Numbered from the stretch's first letter, positions 1 to 10,500 are shown. The stretch is DNA of 15,321 nt from Chloromonas sp. AAM2 (GCA_004335635.1 QAXH01002526.1:1-15321); one strand, 5' to 3'. Numbers and translations: made by a program. The notes: generated from the letters alone by a model not told the origin.

Positions 1-426
1 GGGTGGTAGAGGCTGGTGTAGGTACGCTCCTGCGGTGACGGTGAAGGGTTGTGGTGTCAGTCTCAGTCTCAGGGTAGGTGTAGGACTGCCCTTGAGAGCC
101 ACTGCCTGGCAGCCTCGGGTAGCGGCGGTGGCTAGCTTGGTGAGGCCAGCTAAGGCGCCCTTTGTGAAAACTGTGCTGTCTTGATGAAATCCATGCCCAT
201 TCATACACACGCTCAGAACTTCGGCCGTACCTGCCAGTTCTTTCGTAATCTTGCCTGATCACCCTCCCAGCACACCCTGACATTTCTGGTGAAACAAGTC
301 TCGCCGTGGTCAACTTAACGCTTGGCCATTGTCCTGATGCGCTCCTACAGGCAGCTGCCCTACACAACTGCACCGATGACAGTAATCACACACAATGTTG
401 AAACTCGGTTCCCTGGGCAGCTAGTT
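1..426. other. 3' flank of the PTPDC1-like gene, no gene seen
   Basis: This stretch lies downstream of the stop codon of the minus-strand phosphatase gene and should hold its 3' UTR and the start of the next intergenic region. I see no open frame with family resemblance on either strand. No TGTAA poly(A) signal, as used by volvocine algae, is present on the minus strand (no TTACA on the plus strand). A short CAGTCTCAGTCTCAGG repeat near position 58 is the only visible structure. Confidence 0.5.
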
Positions 427-3400
427 CTACGCCATCAGCCCGGGTGGGAACGGCTGCATCTCCTCACCCGCAGGAACAGCGGCCGGTGGCAGCGCCAGGT
501 GCGCTCGTCCCTGCCCTAACGGGATGGCCCCCGAATGTGTGAGCTGTTGCGGCTGCGGGGTCGCCGCCTGCGGCACGTTGTCCAGCGAACCGACACTGAC
601 GGCCTCCTCGCGGTATACACGCGGGGGCATGGAAGGAAGCATGAGGTTAGCCACAGGGTCATGACCTAGGCTGGCAGGATCCTTGGGAGGTGGCTTGACC
701 TTGAACAGAAGCTTGGCAGCAGGAGGCTGCTCTTTGAGGGAAGCTGCAATCATGGTCGAAAGCATGCAAGGTGACGCAGTGGAAGCAGCATGTCCATGCA
801 GGCAGGAAGGCATGGGAAAAGACGGGATGCAAGGAACGTGGACTAGCAAACGCGTGTGAGGGAGTCATGGAAACCACCACAGGTGTGGCTGAGACCTGTT
901 CGCCGAGTGCTCCTGGTTTTCTGGGGTGCTGTTATAGATGGCCCGGTTGAGTTGTGAAGATCTTGCCCATGCGTTTCCCTGGCCCAGCCGTTAGCCTACA
1001 AAGGTGTCCATGCGCCTAGGATTCACCTGCCAGCCCCAAATTGGGTTTGCCGTTGTGTCGCCTGATCTTTGCCAGCATGAGCGTCCCGTACGCCACATCG
1101 TTACGGAGGAGGTACCTGCGCGAACGACACCATGCAACCGCCAGTGACAGGCAGCCCACAAAGTCAAATCAAAAACGTGAATTGTCCAAAGTGCGACAGC
1201 TGGTCATGCACTGCTGGCAGGCACGAGTGATGCAGGCACACCCGTGAGCAGTCGCGAGTCTCCTCACCAGATGAAACTCGTCATGACTTCTTCCGCCCTG
1301 AGCTTCGACTGCGCAAGCTGCGATCCGAGGAGAAGCTTGATCACCCATAAGCACACATGTTTGACATGCTCTTCGCACCCCGGTCCACCGCTGGCGCGAA
1401 TCACGTGCCGCAGCAGCGCCGAGAAGAGCAGCAGCAGCTCCTGGTCTGCCGCTGGCAAGGGCTCAAGCAGCATTGCCGCAGCAAGAAACTGAGGCGGCTC
1501 GGCGGATTCCTCACACTCGTATGGCAACGTCTGGAGACAGCAAGCACAAAAATGTTGGGTCGTAAACAGCGCATGTCACCTGGATGGCTATCTGTGTTGT
1601 TTCATGCAATGTCTACTTCACGCTCATACAACGGCACCTTCGGTACTGTTGGCCAGAAGTTGACACCTAACCAAGTATACCTCAATGATGCATGCATCCC
1701 TTCATAATGTACGCAGCCTACATAATGCATGCGAGCATTCTCCATGCATGCAAGCCTTCATGACGCATGAGCCTCTTTCCTGCATTCATACACCAGACGC
1801 CATCATCAGCAGTCTACCTGGTAATTGTCTCTAGCGCATTTGAGCGTTGCCTCAGACAGCGCCGGCACCATTTTGGTGAGGCGGGTCATGAGCCTTTCAA
1901 GTACCAGCGCCAGCACAGCCACAGGAGCTCCAGCCAGACCGGAGTACTCTCCACAGTTGGCTGCCTGCTGCAGCTGACTGGCGGCCTCTGATACGTTGGC
2001 AAACGACGCCTGCACAGGCACGCGAATCGAACGAGCCACGATGGAAGTTAGAGGGTGGCAAATGAGGGCACACACAGACATTGCCTGCAACCTTTGACAT
2101 GTTGCATGACACACCTGCAGCCGCAAGCACTGATTAGTCTTCCTAACTTCCTAACTGATATCAGCCTCACCTGTGGGGAGCCCGTGAAGCGTGCATAGCC
2201 CGGTTGCCTGCTGAGCGCCTCAAGCGTCCCCGGCTGACTCCTCAGGGTGGGGTCCGTGCAGCGCAGGAGCGCCTCAGCAAAGCAGCTGACCACCGGCAGC
2301 CCAGGCCCCTGCTGCCCGCCCTGCACAACCTGCAGCGGCTGAGCCACCGCCCCCTCCGCCACCGGAACCCCCGGGTGCACACGCCTGTGCGAGCGCTGCC
2401 CCAACACACCCCAACTACCCGACGCGCCTTGCCCATCAACACTGTTGCTCCAGGACTGCCGGCCACCTGCCGTATTCGCCATCTCTAGACCTTCCGCAAT
2501 GGGTTGCCCCTGACGGGGCCGTTGATGCCACACACTCCCGCTGCCACAGGCTCCGCCCGCCTCCTGCCCGGTGATTTCCGAGCTGCCTTGCAGGCCTGTA
2601 TCTTCGTGTATTTGCAGACACACGTGCTGCTGCTGCGTGCTGCTACCGCTGTGACTGTCCAAGTGACTCTCTGCAGCCCCCTCGCAGCTCTCCGATATTG
2701 CCCGGGCTGAGCCGGTACTCTGCTGAGCAGGTGTGCTCTGTGCTGTGAAGCGGGCCAGCGGTGGCTGTGCAGGTTGATTCACCAGCTGGATGGCTGGGTG
2801 GGTTGGCTGGCCACCCGGGGTGGCTGGTGCCACAGGTGACGCTGTAACAGTGCCGTTTGGACGCATAGGCGGCAAAGCCGCCTTGGCCTTGAATGCTCCA
2901 TCCGGTAGCTGGGAGGACGCTGCTGCAGCCGCGGCTGGGGCAACAGCTGGGGCCCGTCGGCTGGGCCGGGCCGGTGCAGCAGCAGCAGCAGCCACAGCTG
3001 GCAAGTTACCATTCGGCTCTGATGCAGCGTAAAGTTGTGGCTGCTCCGCTTGCTGCTGTACCGGTGCTGGATGTGCAGCGGCAGGCGTGTGAGTGGGTGT
3101 GTGCGTGTGTGCGTGCGCTGCGGTGATGAGCGCCAGGACTGCCTCTGCCACGAACCGGTGCAGGTGCAGGAAGCAGCGGCGCGTGGTGCCGTGAAGCAGC
3201 CGCTGCTGGCGGGCAGTGGCGCCCTGGTAACTCACTGGCGGGTGCGGAAGCCAGTCCTTGTCAAACTACACATGCACAATGAGGAAAGGATGAGCATTGC
3301 ATGGGCCATGTGTATGCGTGCCAACAACGTGTCTGATGTGATGATCTTGACTGAGCCACGCCTTTCTACCAACGCCTGTCGGATTGTGGACCATGTATAA

Positions 3401-5357
3401 GTATGCATCTGTCCTGGAGCGGTGATGTGGGTGATGTTGCAACCAACATTGCAACAGTCTTGTGGAAAGGAATTCTGATGTGGACGCAAAAAAGCCTGCC
3501 TGGCTTGCTGACCGTTGGTTGCCTAGCCATGCCTTTCCAACCAGCCATTGTCATATAGAAACGTCAACCAACCAGCCATTGTCATATAGAAACGTCAACC
3601 AGCTGGCCTAGGGCGGTAATGATACCCCAGCAGTCTCTCGTGAACAAAACACTTATGCAGCTGGCCTACCAACGTTGCCTTCCAACAGTCTCTCGCCCCT
3701 GTGCTCTGTGGCCTCACCTGGTCTGGCTGTATGTTAAACCCCTTGGACCAGGGCAGAGGGTGCTCCAGACCCAACTCAGCCTTGCTCAAGCCACCTGCAG
3801 ACGTACCACCACCACCACCACCGCCACCACCACCACTAACAGCGGAGGAGGAGGAGGAGGGGGCTAAGTGTGGGCGGGAGCCGGCGGCGGGTGCGGCGGG
3901 AGGGTGCCGCTGCGCCGCCCGCACCACCACCAGCCCGCTGGGGAGCGTCTCTGTGGAGCCCTTCTTGTCGGCCTGCATGGCAAGACACAGCGGCACTGCA
4001 TCAGCCAAGTATTCGACCTCATGCTGGCAAGACTGGTGATAAAGGTCTTCAGGCGTGGCCTGCTGGTAGCTATCACACTATTTAAGCCCAAGTACCCCTA
4101 GCTCTGCTGACCACGTGCCTTACATGTTTCAAACCGTTTCAGACTTGACACCAGCAGTCCTTTGCAACGCAGGTAGAATGATGCTGTGTTTGAACCATAT
4201 TCTCTTTGACTTGTCGGACAATAAACAAGTAAAAAGGCGCCCACTCACTCACTCACTCACTCACTCATGCACACACCTGGGGGGGTGCTGTCACAGCGTG
4301 AAGTGTGTCAGGGTCCGCCGCCACAGGCACCTCAGACTGGTCAGACTCCAGGAACAGGCACCTGCAAGGCAAGCCAACCAGCACAAGGAATAACTGAATA
4401 CCTTGTCCCTTGTGAGGCATACCGGCCAGCAGGCAGAGTGCAACACACAAGTGTGCGCGTCAGGCACAGCAGCAGAAGTCTCATTCGATTTGTGGTTGCA
4501 ACCATCAAGACACATGCGTACGAACTCCAGCTCAAAGCTGAACCTGACATGCACTCAGCCCTTGGGGCATTCAATCAGGCTATCGTGCTCCTGGATACTT
4601 GGAGCCACTTCGGGACGCCATGCCAGCATGCTGAGCACATGCTACCTGGCCTGGCTAGGTGATGACCTGGCCTAGCCTGGCCGCAGTGTGCTGCTCTGCC
4701 TCTGGCTGGCCCCAGACCATCACAACCCTTTACATGCGTTCACTTTGTCACATTTCACGTGCAGCCCATGAGCTGGTCAGCGTTAGTGCCCTGCCTTGGG
4801 CTGCATCTGCGCGCCCCTCCCACCTCAAATGCGCACAGTACCGCTCGAACGCGTACACAAACACCTCCTGCTGTTTGGTCTGCAGCGCGCCAGGCCTGCA
4901 GCAAGCACACAGCGGCAACATTGCTCACAACACCAGGAACCGAGGGCATCCAAGGTGGCGGAGAAGCCTCCAAGATGACACCCCGCTTGAAGGCGATGCT
5001 GCTGTGGCTGACGATCCCGCATAGCGCCCAAGCCATGCATCCCTGCAAAACCCATGGCTGCTTGGACCTTGGACCTTGTCGTGCGCCCACCGGCCCCCCA
5101 CCTGTCCTGTCGTGTCTCCGCCACTGCCCTCTGCGCTGAGTACTGCTGGCTGTACACGAGGAAGCAGGCGATGGCCAGGCCCGTGCGCCCCAGCCCCGCA
5201 TGACAGTGCACGGCGATCTTGCGCCCCTCGGTCACTATCACATACTCCATCACCTGACAGCACGGCACACATAGGAGGCAACAAAACAAATGCGCATTCG
5301 TGACACAATTGCTTCATCTTATAGCGTGAAAAAGCGCTTGCGCGTAAAACGAAACAC

Positions 5358-5398
<41 letters not shown>

Positions 5399-7173
5399 GT
5401 GCTGGAAAAACCTATGCACGGGAGCAGAACACACGTGCTTTACTGACAAATACATTTGATTGCTAGCTAAGCGCTGTTGTGTTGCCAAGCATACCGGTTA
5501 TTGCAAGCAAGACCCCTGAGAGTACGAGTCTGCCTGCGTCTCTCACACACATACATTAGGCGAGGGCCGTCTGCTACTTTCTCATGACGTCATTGGCTGG
5601 TCCATGTTAGAAAGCAATGTTTATGTGTGAATGCGTGCCTGCTGCAGTCCATGCAGTCTGTGCAGAGCGCCCTCCGCTGACCTGCACAATGTCCATCATC
5701 TTGTCGAGGTCGGGCACGCCCATGTCCCGCCAGCTGAAGTTGTACACGCCTATGCGCGCGGCCATGAAGGTCTCGGGCAGGTAGGTGAAACCGCTCTGGG
5801 GTAGGTTGCCAGGCCCACAGCTCGCATGCTCACCAACCTGGGGGGCAACCACACGTAGTGTCTGTAGCAATGCGCATCAGCTGCATCCCGTACGAGACTT
5901 GAACATTGTGGCCAGTTCCCGTAAGCTCTGGCTGCGATGTACTTTCTCAACATTCTAAACACACGGAATGCAGTGAGCCCGCTGCTCAACCCAGGATCAG
6001 CAGGGCTGTTCGTTGACAAGCTGGACTGGGTTCACACACTCCCAAGATGCACTGTCATAACAGTCTAAGCACACAGTGATAACAATGAGTACTGTAACCG
6101 CCTTTCAGGCCTTGTAAGCATCCTTCCAACGTGTCAGAAGTACCAAGGAGGACCAGAACCCTCTGGCATGCACATGTCTATCATTGGCTGTCCTCAGGGT
6201 TCATGTTATCTCAGGGTTCGCATTGCCCCTGTATGGTATCGCGCATTCAGCAGCGTATTGCTGTCATTCAGCAGTCAAGCACCTGCCACACATCTGGTGT
6301 TGCTCTGAGTGTGCTTAGGCTCTTCATCCCGGTAAGCACCAGGTTCAAATGCCGCTCCCACCAGCGAGTGTATCATGCACCCCTCGTTGCTAACACCTGT
6401 TTCTGTTATCACCCTTGTTATAACCCTCCCGCCAATCCTAATGCGCCCACCGAACACACACCTCCTGTAAGTTGAGTATCATGCCAATGTTCTGTTGCAA
6501 GAAGGCGTCCACCAGATGGTACCTAAGCACGTGTGCCTGCCATGGGCGAGCCATGGCCAGGATGGACTGCTGCTTGCCGACCCAAGAGCAGTGAAGCCCA
6601 GGAATGGCGTTGCCACCGCCCCGCTGCGCTGATGGGTTTTCACGGTAGCAGAGCCCTCCGCCTGTTGTGCATGCAACGTGGTGTGATGGCATTGGCACTA
6701 GCTCGTGCTGGGTGGTTGTGAATGGATGCATGAGGCAGTGGCTTTGCATGCACTTCTCAAGAATCAGAATGGCACACCAGGTGTGCATGCTGTACCTGTG
6801 CTGGCCATTTAGGCATAAGCAGTTGATTATCATCGCACCTTCGCACATACAGATGAGTTTTTCCTTCGTGCGGAACGTCCATGGACCTTTCAGGGTGTTG
6901 TCCTGCATGTGGCCAGTCAAGTTCCTCTCTCTATTCAGCTTCAATCGGATTTTTCTCGCTCCATCGGAGGGCCACGATGCTCCAGCTGCGCTTCATGCTT
7001 GCTGCTGGATATGATGTCTGAAGCACAGGCAAGCTCAGTGCAGGCTCGCCCGCTAGCCCGCACCCAACCGTTAATGCCGATGAGGAAACCCTTACTTCGC
7101 ACCACTCCTAGCAACACGAATTGCCTACCTGTCTAGCCCAAGGACCTGACCCGGGTTGTCTCACACGCGGCAT
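427..7173 (-). CDS. PTPDC1: PTPDC1-like protein tyrosine phosphatase (multi-exon)
   Basis: Cysteine-dependent phosphatase resembling animal PTPDC1. Exons, 5' to 3' on the minus strand: 7173-7129 (optional first), 6902-6839 (or starting at ATG 6908), 6661-6462, 5837-5682, 5253-5102, 4895-4824, 4361-4277, 3972-3718, 3223-2171, 2009-1818, 1530-1268, 1115-1027, 743-427. All introns are GT-AG and phase is kept at every junction, giving 967 aa from ATG 6908 or 980 aa with the extra exon. In 967-aa numbering: Cys/Gly-rich start, then GLHCSWV and ILAMARPW; NLQEVGEHASCG; NFSWRDMG with likely general acid D128; loop HCHAGLGRTG with nucleophile C159 and R165; LQTKQQEVFVYAFERY; DTLHAVT; RQQRLLHG near 335. 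A low-complexity linker (about 250-300 and 360-680) follows, then a C-terminal helical block (about 682-863) matching the human C-terminus in order, and a Pro-rich tail. Vertebrate PTPDC1 is linked to cilia; the same role here is inference. Confidence 0.9.
2171..3223 (-). CDS. PTPDC1: Large low-complexity linker exon of the phosphatase
   Basis: This 1053-base, 351-codon exon is in phase 0 at both ends (acceptor TTACCAG, donor CACAG|GTGAGG). Only its first 35 or so residues, including RQQRLLHG, match the family. The rest is Ala/Pro/Gln/Ser-rich with a His/Thr dipeptide stretch and two Ala runs, and probably forms a disordered linker between the catalytic half and the conserved C-terminal block. 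The exact acceptor is less certain than the donor, because several CAG triplets are close together. Confidence 0.8.
3224..3717 (-). other. Intron of the PTPDC1-like gene with tandem repeat
   Basis: Intron between the exons 3972-3718 and 3223-2171, with donor CAG|GTGAGG. It contains a two-copy 31-base tandem repeat at 3539-3600. Next to it is a looser duplication in which AGCTGGCCTA (3601 and 3659) is followed by CAGTCTCTCG (3631 and 3686). No coding potential was seen on either strand. Confidence 0.7.
3539..3600. repeat. 31-base direct tandem repeat, two copies
   Basis: Two adjacent identical 31-base units (3539-3569 and 3570-3600) each begin AACCAGCCATTGTCATATAG. They sit inside an intron of the phosphatase gene. 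Identical copies suggest a recent slippage or duplication event. Confidence 0.93.
3805..3837. repeat. CCA-triplet microsatellite in coding sequence
   Basis: A run of ACC triplets with one CCG interruption. On the minus strand it encodes the ten-Gly tract at about residues 292-301 of the phosphatase (967-aa numbering), just after a Ser run. It lies inside the exon 3972-3718, so length changes would stay in frame. Confidence 0.85.
4242..4266. repeat. (ACTC)n microsatellite
   Basis: Perfect ACTC/CTCA tetranucleotide repeat just inside the intron that follows the exon 4361-4277 on the minus strand, about ten bases from the donor. Read on the minus strand it is a GAGT repeat next to the GTGTGT donor. 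Confidence 0.9.
4362..4823 (-). other. Intron of the PTPDC1-like gene
   Basis: Intron between exons 4895-4824 and 4361-4277, with donor TTGAG|GTGGGA and acceptor CCTTGCAG. It contains a short imperfect inverted repeat, GGCTAGG with CCTAGCC, near 4650-4676. I see no embedded gene. Confidence 0.75.
5102..5253 (-). CDS. PTPDC1: Catalytic exon of the phosphatase (CX5R P-loop)
   Basis: This 152-base exon encodes 50 codons plus two bases and carries VHCHAGLGRTG, the cysteine-phosphatase signature (Cys, five residues, Arg, then Thr-Gly). It starts after CTGTCAG and ends at ACAG|GTGGGG. The split Arg codon is completed by the next exon to read RPGALQTKQQ, equivalent to the RPNSIQT stretch that follows the P-loop in animal PTPDC1. 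Both catalytic residues are intact, so an active enzyme is expected. Confidence 0.92.
5254..5681 (-). other. Intron of the PTPDC1-like gene with CA repeat
   Basis: Intron between exons 5837-5682 (donor CAG|GTCAGC) and 5253-5102 (acceptor CTGTCAG). Apart from the CA microsatellite at 5353-5396 nothing is recognisable. Confidence 0.8.
5353..5396. repeat. (CA)n microsatellite
   Basis: About 44 bases of nearly uninterrupted CA dinucleotides with one CG interruption, inside an intron of the phosphatase gene. On the sense (minus) strand it reads as a TG repeat. Confidence 0.95.
5838..6461 (-). other. Long intron of the PTPDC1-like gene
   Basis: A 624-base intron between exons 6661-6462 (donor GGAG|GTGTGT) and 5837-5682 (acceptor CCCCCCAG). 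Splicing restores NLQE-VGEHASCG in phase 0. A short direct repeat, TCAGGGTTC, occurs twice near 6195-6220. No embedded gene was seen. Confidence 0.8.
7129..7173 (-). CDS. PTPDC1: Candidate first coding exon of the PTPDC1-like gene
   Basis: Fifteen codons start at ATG 7173 with an in-frame TAA just upstream and end in a good donor, CAG|GTAGGC, in phase 0. The next acceptor, ATGCAG at 6903, is the TGCAG type used elsewhere in this gene, also in phase 0, and falls inside the alternative start region (ATG at 6908). The encoded peptide is short, with no family motif, so either this exon or ATG 6908 could supply the start. Confidence 0.45.
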
Positions 7174-7553
7174 CCTCCCCTCCGCTCTGCAGTGCCGTAC
7201 TTAACGAGCTGGCCGCATAACTGCAGCGACAATTGTTTGCCGGCGCTGCGGGCGACTGTTGATTGATTCAACTGCTCAGCTGACGCACAGTGAGCTCAGA
7301 CCCAGCGGAATTCTGCGGAAGCTTTACAAGCACAACGCCATCAACAGCTTGGCAAGGACAACAGGACAAATGCTTGACATATACTGTCTAATGTCGCTTG
7401 CACGACCAGTCCATACTGAGAGCGTTGCCAGCTATGTTTCGAGCGCATAATGCAACCAGAAACGGAAAACGTGATAGCACCCTAATCTCTGCCACACTGG
7501 ACTCGGCCACACAGACACCAAGCTAGATCAGCAACTCACTGTTGCATTGTTGC
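7174..7553. promoter_or_regulatory. Divergent intergenic region, likely bidirectional promoter
   Basis: About 380 bases separate the ATG of the minus-strand phosphatase (7173 model) from the ATG of the plus-strand sphingomyelinase (7554). It must hold both 5' UTRs and core promoters. In-frame stops sit just upstream of each start: TAA upstream of 7173, TAG about 30 bases upstream of 7554. I see no clear TATA box. If the phosphatase starts at 6908 instead, the region extends to about 645 bases. Confidence 0.55.
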
Positions 7554-10500
7554 ATGGCGAAAAACCGGGATCCGCAGCCGAGCTACCAAGTTCTTACTTT
7601 GAATGCTTGGGGATTGTGGCTGGTGTCTCGGGATCGGCATGTTCGCATGCAACACTTGGCAGACTACATCCGAGGTGCCACTGAGTTGGTGAGCGAGACG
7701 TTTGCCTTGTTGGCTCCTGCAAAACACCACTGCCTGTCAGTCCAGTCACTCTCATTATACACACAGTCTCTCTAACAGAGCGGGCTGTCGTCCTTTACGT
7801 GGCCCAGCACCATGAAGTTGCCAACTTTCACACTGACCACGAAGTCAAGGCCCACGCCCTGTTCCCACCCAGTTGTTGAACCATCACATGATGTGCACGC
7901 ACAAACGTACACACTCACAATCGCACGTGATTATTCTGTGCCTGCAGGACGTTGTATTGCTCCAAGAAGTTTGGGTAGACTCTGATGCACAGCTGCTTCT
8001 TGAGGCAGGGCGGCAGGGCTGCCTGCCACATGGCATGCACTTCCGCTCGGGCATCTTTGGCAGCGGCCTAGTCACACTATCCAGGCAAGCATTCGTCCGG
8101 TGTTGCAAACGCTAGGTACAGCAGCCAGGGGTGGAAGTCCATGTTCTCAGACGCTGGCAACCACGTCAGCTTTGTGTCATTCCCCCACCCACATACAGAC
8201 ACTTGTCAGGGCCTTGATCAGGAATTGCTTCTCGTAGTTCCAGGCTTGCCACAATGTCACGTGCTGCTGCCGGCAATTTCCTTCTGGCTATCCAAACCAG
8301 GAGTCCTGCCCAATGAAACTGTGTTAGAAGTGGGGACTGAGATAGAGAGGTAGTAGGCCCTCTCGTCTCAGCTATGGGTTCCCCAGGCGCATACTCAGCA
8401 GATTTGTTTTCTAAAAAACGCTTGATCCAACCATTGGTTTCTTTGCAGTTTTTTGCAAGTATTCGCCTGTTTTCGTCTGTTTCTTGTACGTTTACTACAA
8501 CTTACCAAACAATTTGGATAAGTGTGCACCACGGAATACGACAAACGATGCTAGAAAAACCGTTCACCAAGCGCATTCTCAGGAGACATGCTGCACGTGC
8601 AAGGCAGAGCCACAATGGGAAAGTATTAACATGACCAAACTTGGTGAGCGGGTGACTGCTCATGCTGACGGCACGATTTAACACCACAGCTCACGCCCTT
8701 TGTTACAAGGCAGTCTGCCGCATGCCATGCCTACGGGTTTGTGAGGGGTATGCAACCACCCACGTGACAACAGTTGTGCCTGCCAATGTGCCAACTGACT
8801 TGACGTGGGTGGTTGTGCAAACATCACAAACCCGGAGGCATTGCGTGCGGCACACTGCCTCGTAACGCCCCTGACTACCTCCTTTCCAAAAGCTGGCACC
8901 CATGTACGCTTCATCCGTTCGCCCGGCCCCTCGTCCTGCGCACACATCCGTCTGGTTAGCCCCTGCTGTATCGCATGCAGGCACCCAATAGTGGCTGCTG
9001 GATTCCACCGGTACAGCGCTTCAGGGGATGCCATGGCTGTGCACTGTGGAGACTTCTTCGCAGGCAAAGGCAAGTGAACCACACGCCCCATGTGCCCCAG
9101 GAAACCGACAGGGGCTGTATAATAGGTATATAATAGGATACGTCTGCCATGTGCTGTATAATAGAGAAGGCAGTGGCAGTTGAAAGCTGTGCCGCATGAA
9201 CTTCTCAGCCGGAATTTCTGCATGCCAGTACAGTCATGCATTGCCTGTGTACCCCACTGAAATGTGAGCCTGTGAAACTCATCTTAGTTCTGTCATGGTA
9301 CGTACCCGCTCCTGATATCAACACACATTCAGGTGGAGGGTAGAGGGTTTAGTATCTTGGCGCGGACAACCAGCACAACCAGTACGACACAAAATGCAAG
9401 GCGTAGCAACTAGGCACGCATTATCAGTGTAGGGGCTCACATCAGAAAGTGACCTTGACCAATTGCAATGAGATCTGATACGCGTTTCCAATGTGCCACA
9501 TCAAATCAAGTGTCTGTGAATCTCTGGGCTTGACACGTGGCCATGGCTTGACGGAACGGTTAACAAATACCATAGCATGTATGTGTACATGTTCTCTTGC
9601 TTGTTTTGGAGGTCTGGACGCCTGTTGCATGGTGGACATCAACAGCACGTGCACTTGCAATAAATCAACTGATTAATTGATTGATTGATTAATTGATTGA
9701 TTGATTGTGTTTTGGATTACAATCAAGTCCAGCGCTGCGCCTGTGCCGCAGGTGTGGGCTGGGTGCGCGTGTGCATGCCGCATGGGGCCGTGGACGTGTA
9801 CAACACGCACGTGCACGCCAACTACTCACACAAGGTGACGATCAAATCATACATGAGTAAGCCACAGACCGCACTCAGGTCATACGGCTCAAGTGAATCA
9901 GAATTGGAATCGTGCATTCCATGTATCGCAGGGAAAGCGCTGCCTGTGACACATTATCATTGTCCCACTTGAAGGTTCGGCATGTCAGGCTCCTACCTAG
10001 GCATGAGTTCACATTTCATATTCCACGTTTTGGAAGCTATTTAGCTTTTGGAGATCCTTGTTTAGTTGATGCAATGCACTGTTGAGTCTGTTTGATGCTG
10101 CTTGAATGCACACGCGGCAGTTGGCTGGGCCGCTGACCCGGTTTCCTTGTGACATTGTTGGTCAATCTTCAGCCCAGTCTGGAAATGCATTAGTTCTTCC
10201 CTCTGCAAGATTAGTGATGTCAGCAGTGCTTATACAACCTAGTAGGCAAAAAACACGGGCTCTGCAACCTTACTGCCACCCTATGGCACTCTGATTGTTT
10301 GATATGCACCATCTCCGCCCTCTGCCGCCATCTCCGGTCTCAGTCTCGGTGAAGTTGCATGCAGCTTCTTGCGGCTCCTTGCATGCACCATACGCCCCCA
10401 TGCTGTTTGCACATCAACAGTCTTCAGAGAGTCTTGTGTGCCCTGCTGTCCACACCAGGTGCTTCTTTCTAGCAGCGCTCATCGTCTTCCATCTGATGAT

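Larger units (their letters stand above)
9070..9751 (+). other. Intron 3 of the sphingomyelinase gene, GC-AG type
   Basis: A 682-base intron with donor AAAG|GCAAGT, a perfect match to the GC-donor consensus, and acceptor GCCGCAG. Splicing makes GKG-VGWVRV, as the family requires. A GT two codons on (CAA|GTGAAC) gives the wrong phase for exon 4. Retention gives an in-frame TGA at 9075-9077. It contains TATAATAG repeats and an ATTG repeat. Confidence 0.82.

Noticed and set aside
2204..3126. Plus-strand open frames opposite the large phosphatase exon
   Set aside because: They are shadows of the GC-rich minus-strand coding exon; the minus frame has the family motif and fitting splice sites.
4640..4690. 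Short hairpin GGCTAGG/CCTAGCC as a terminator or small RNA
   Set aside because: Seven base pairs with mismatched flanks in a eukaryotic intron is within chance expectation for this repetitive sequence.
8662..9008. Similar peptides encoded on both strands around 8700-8870
   Set aside because: The resemblance comes from the palindromic DNA element, not from two paralogous genes.
9115..9165. TATAATAG repeats resembling bacterial -10 boxes
   Set aside because: They lie in a spliced intron of a eukaryotic gene with no start or -35 context.
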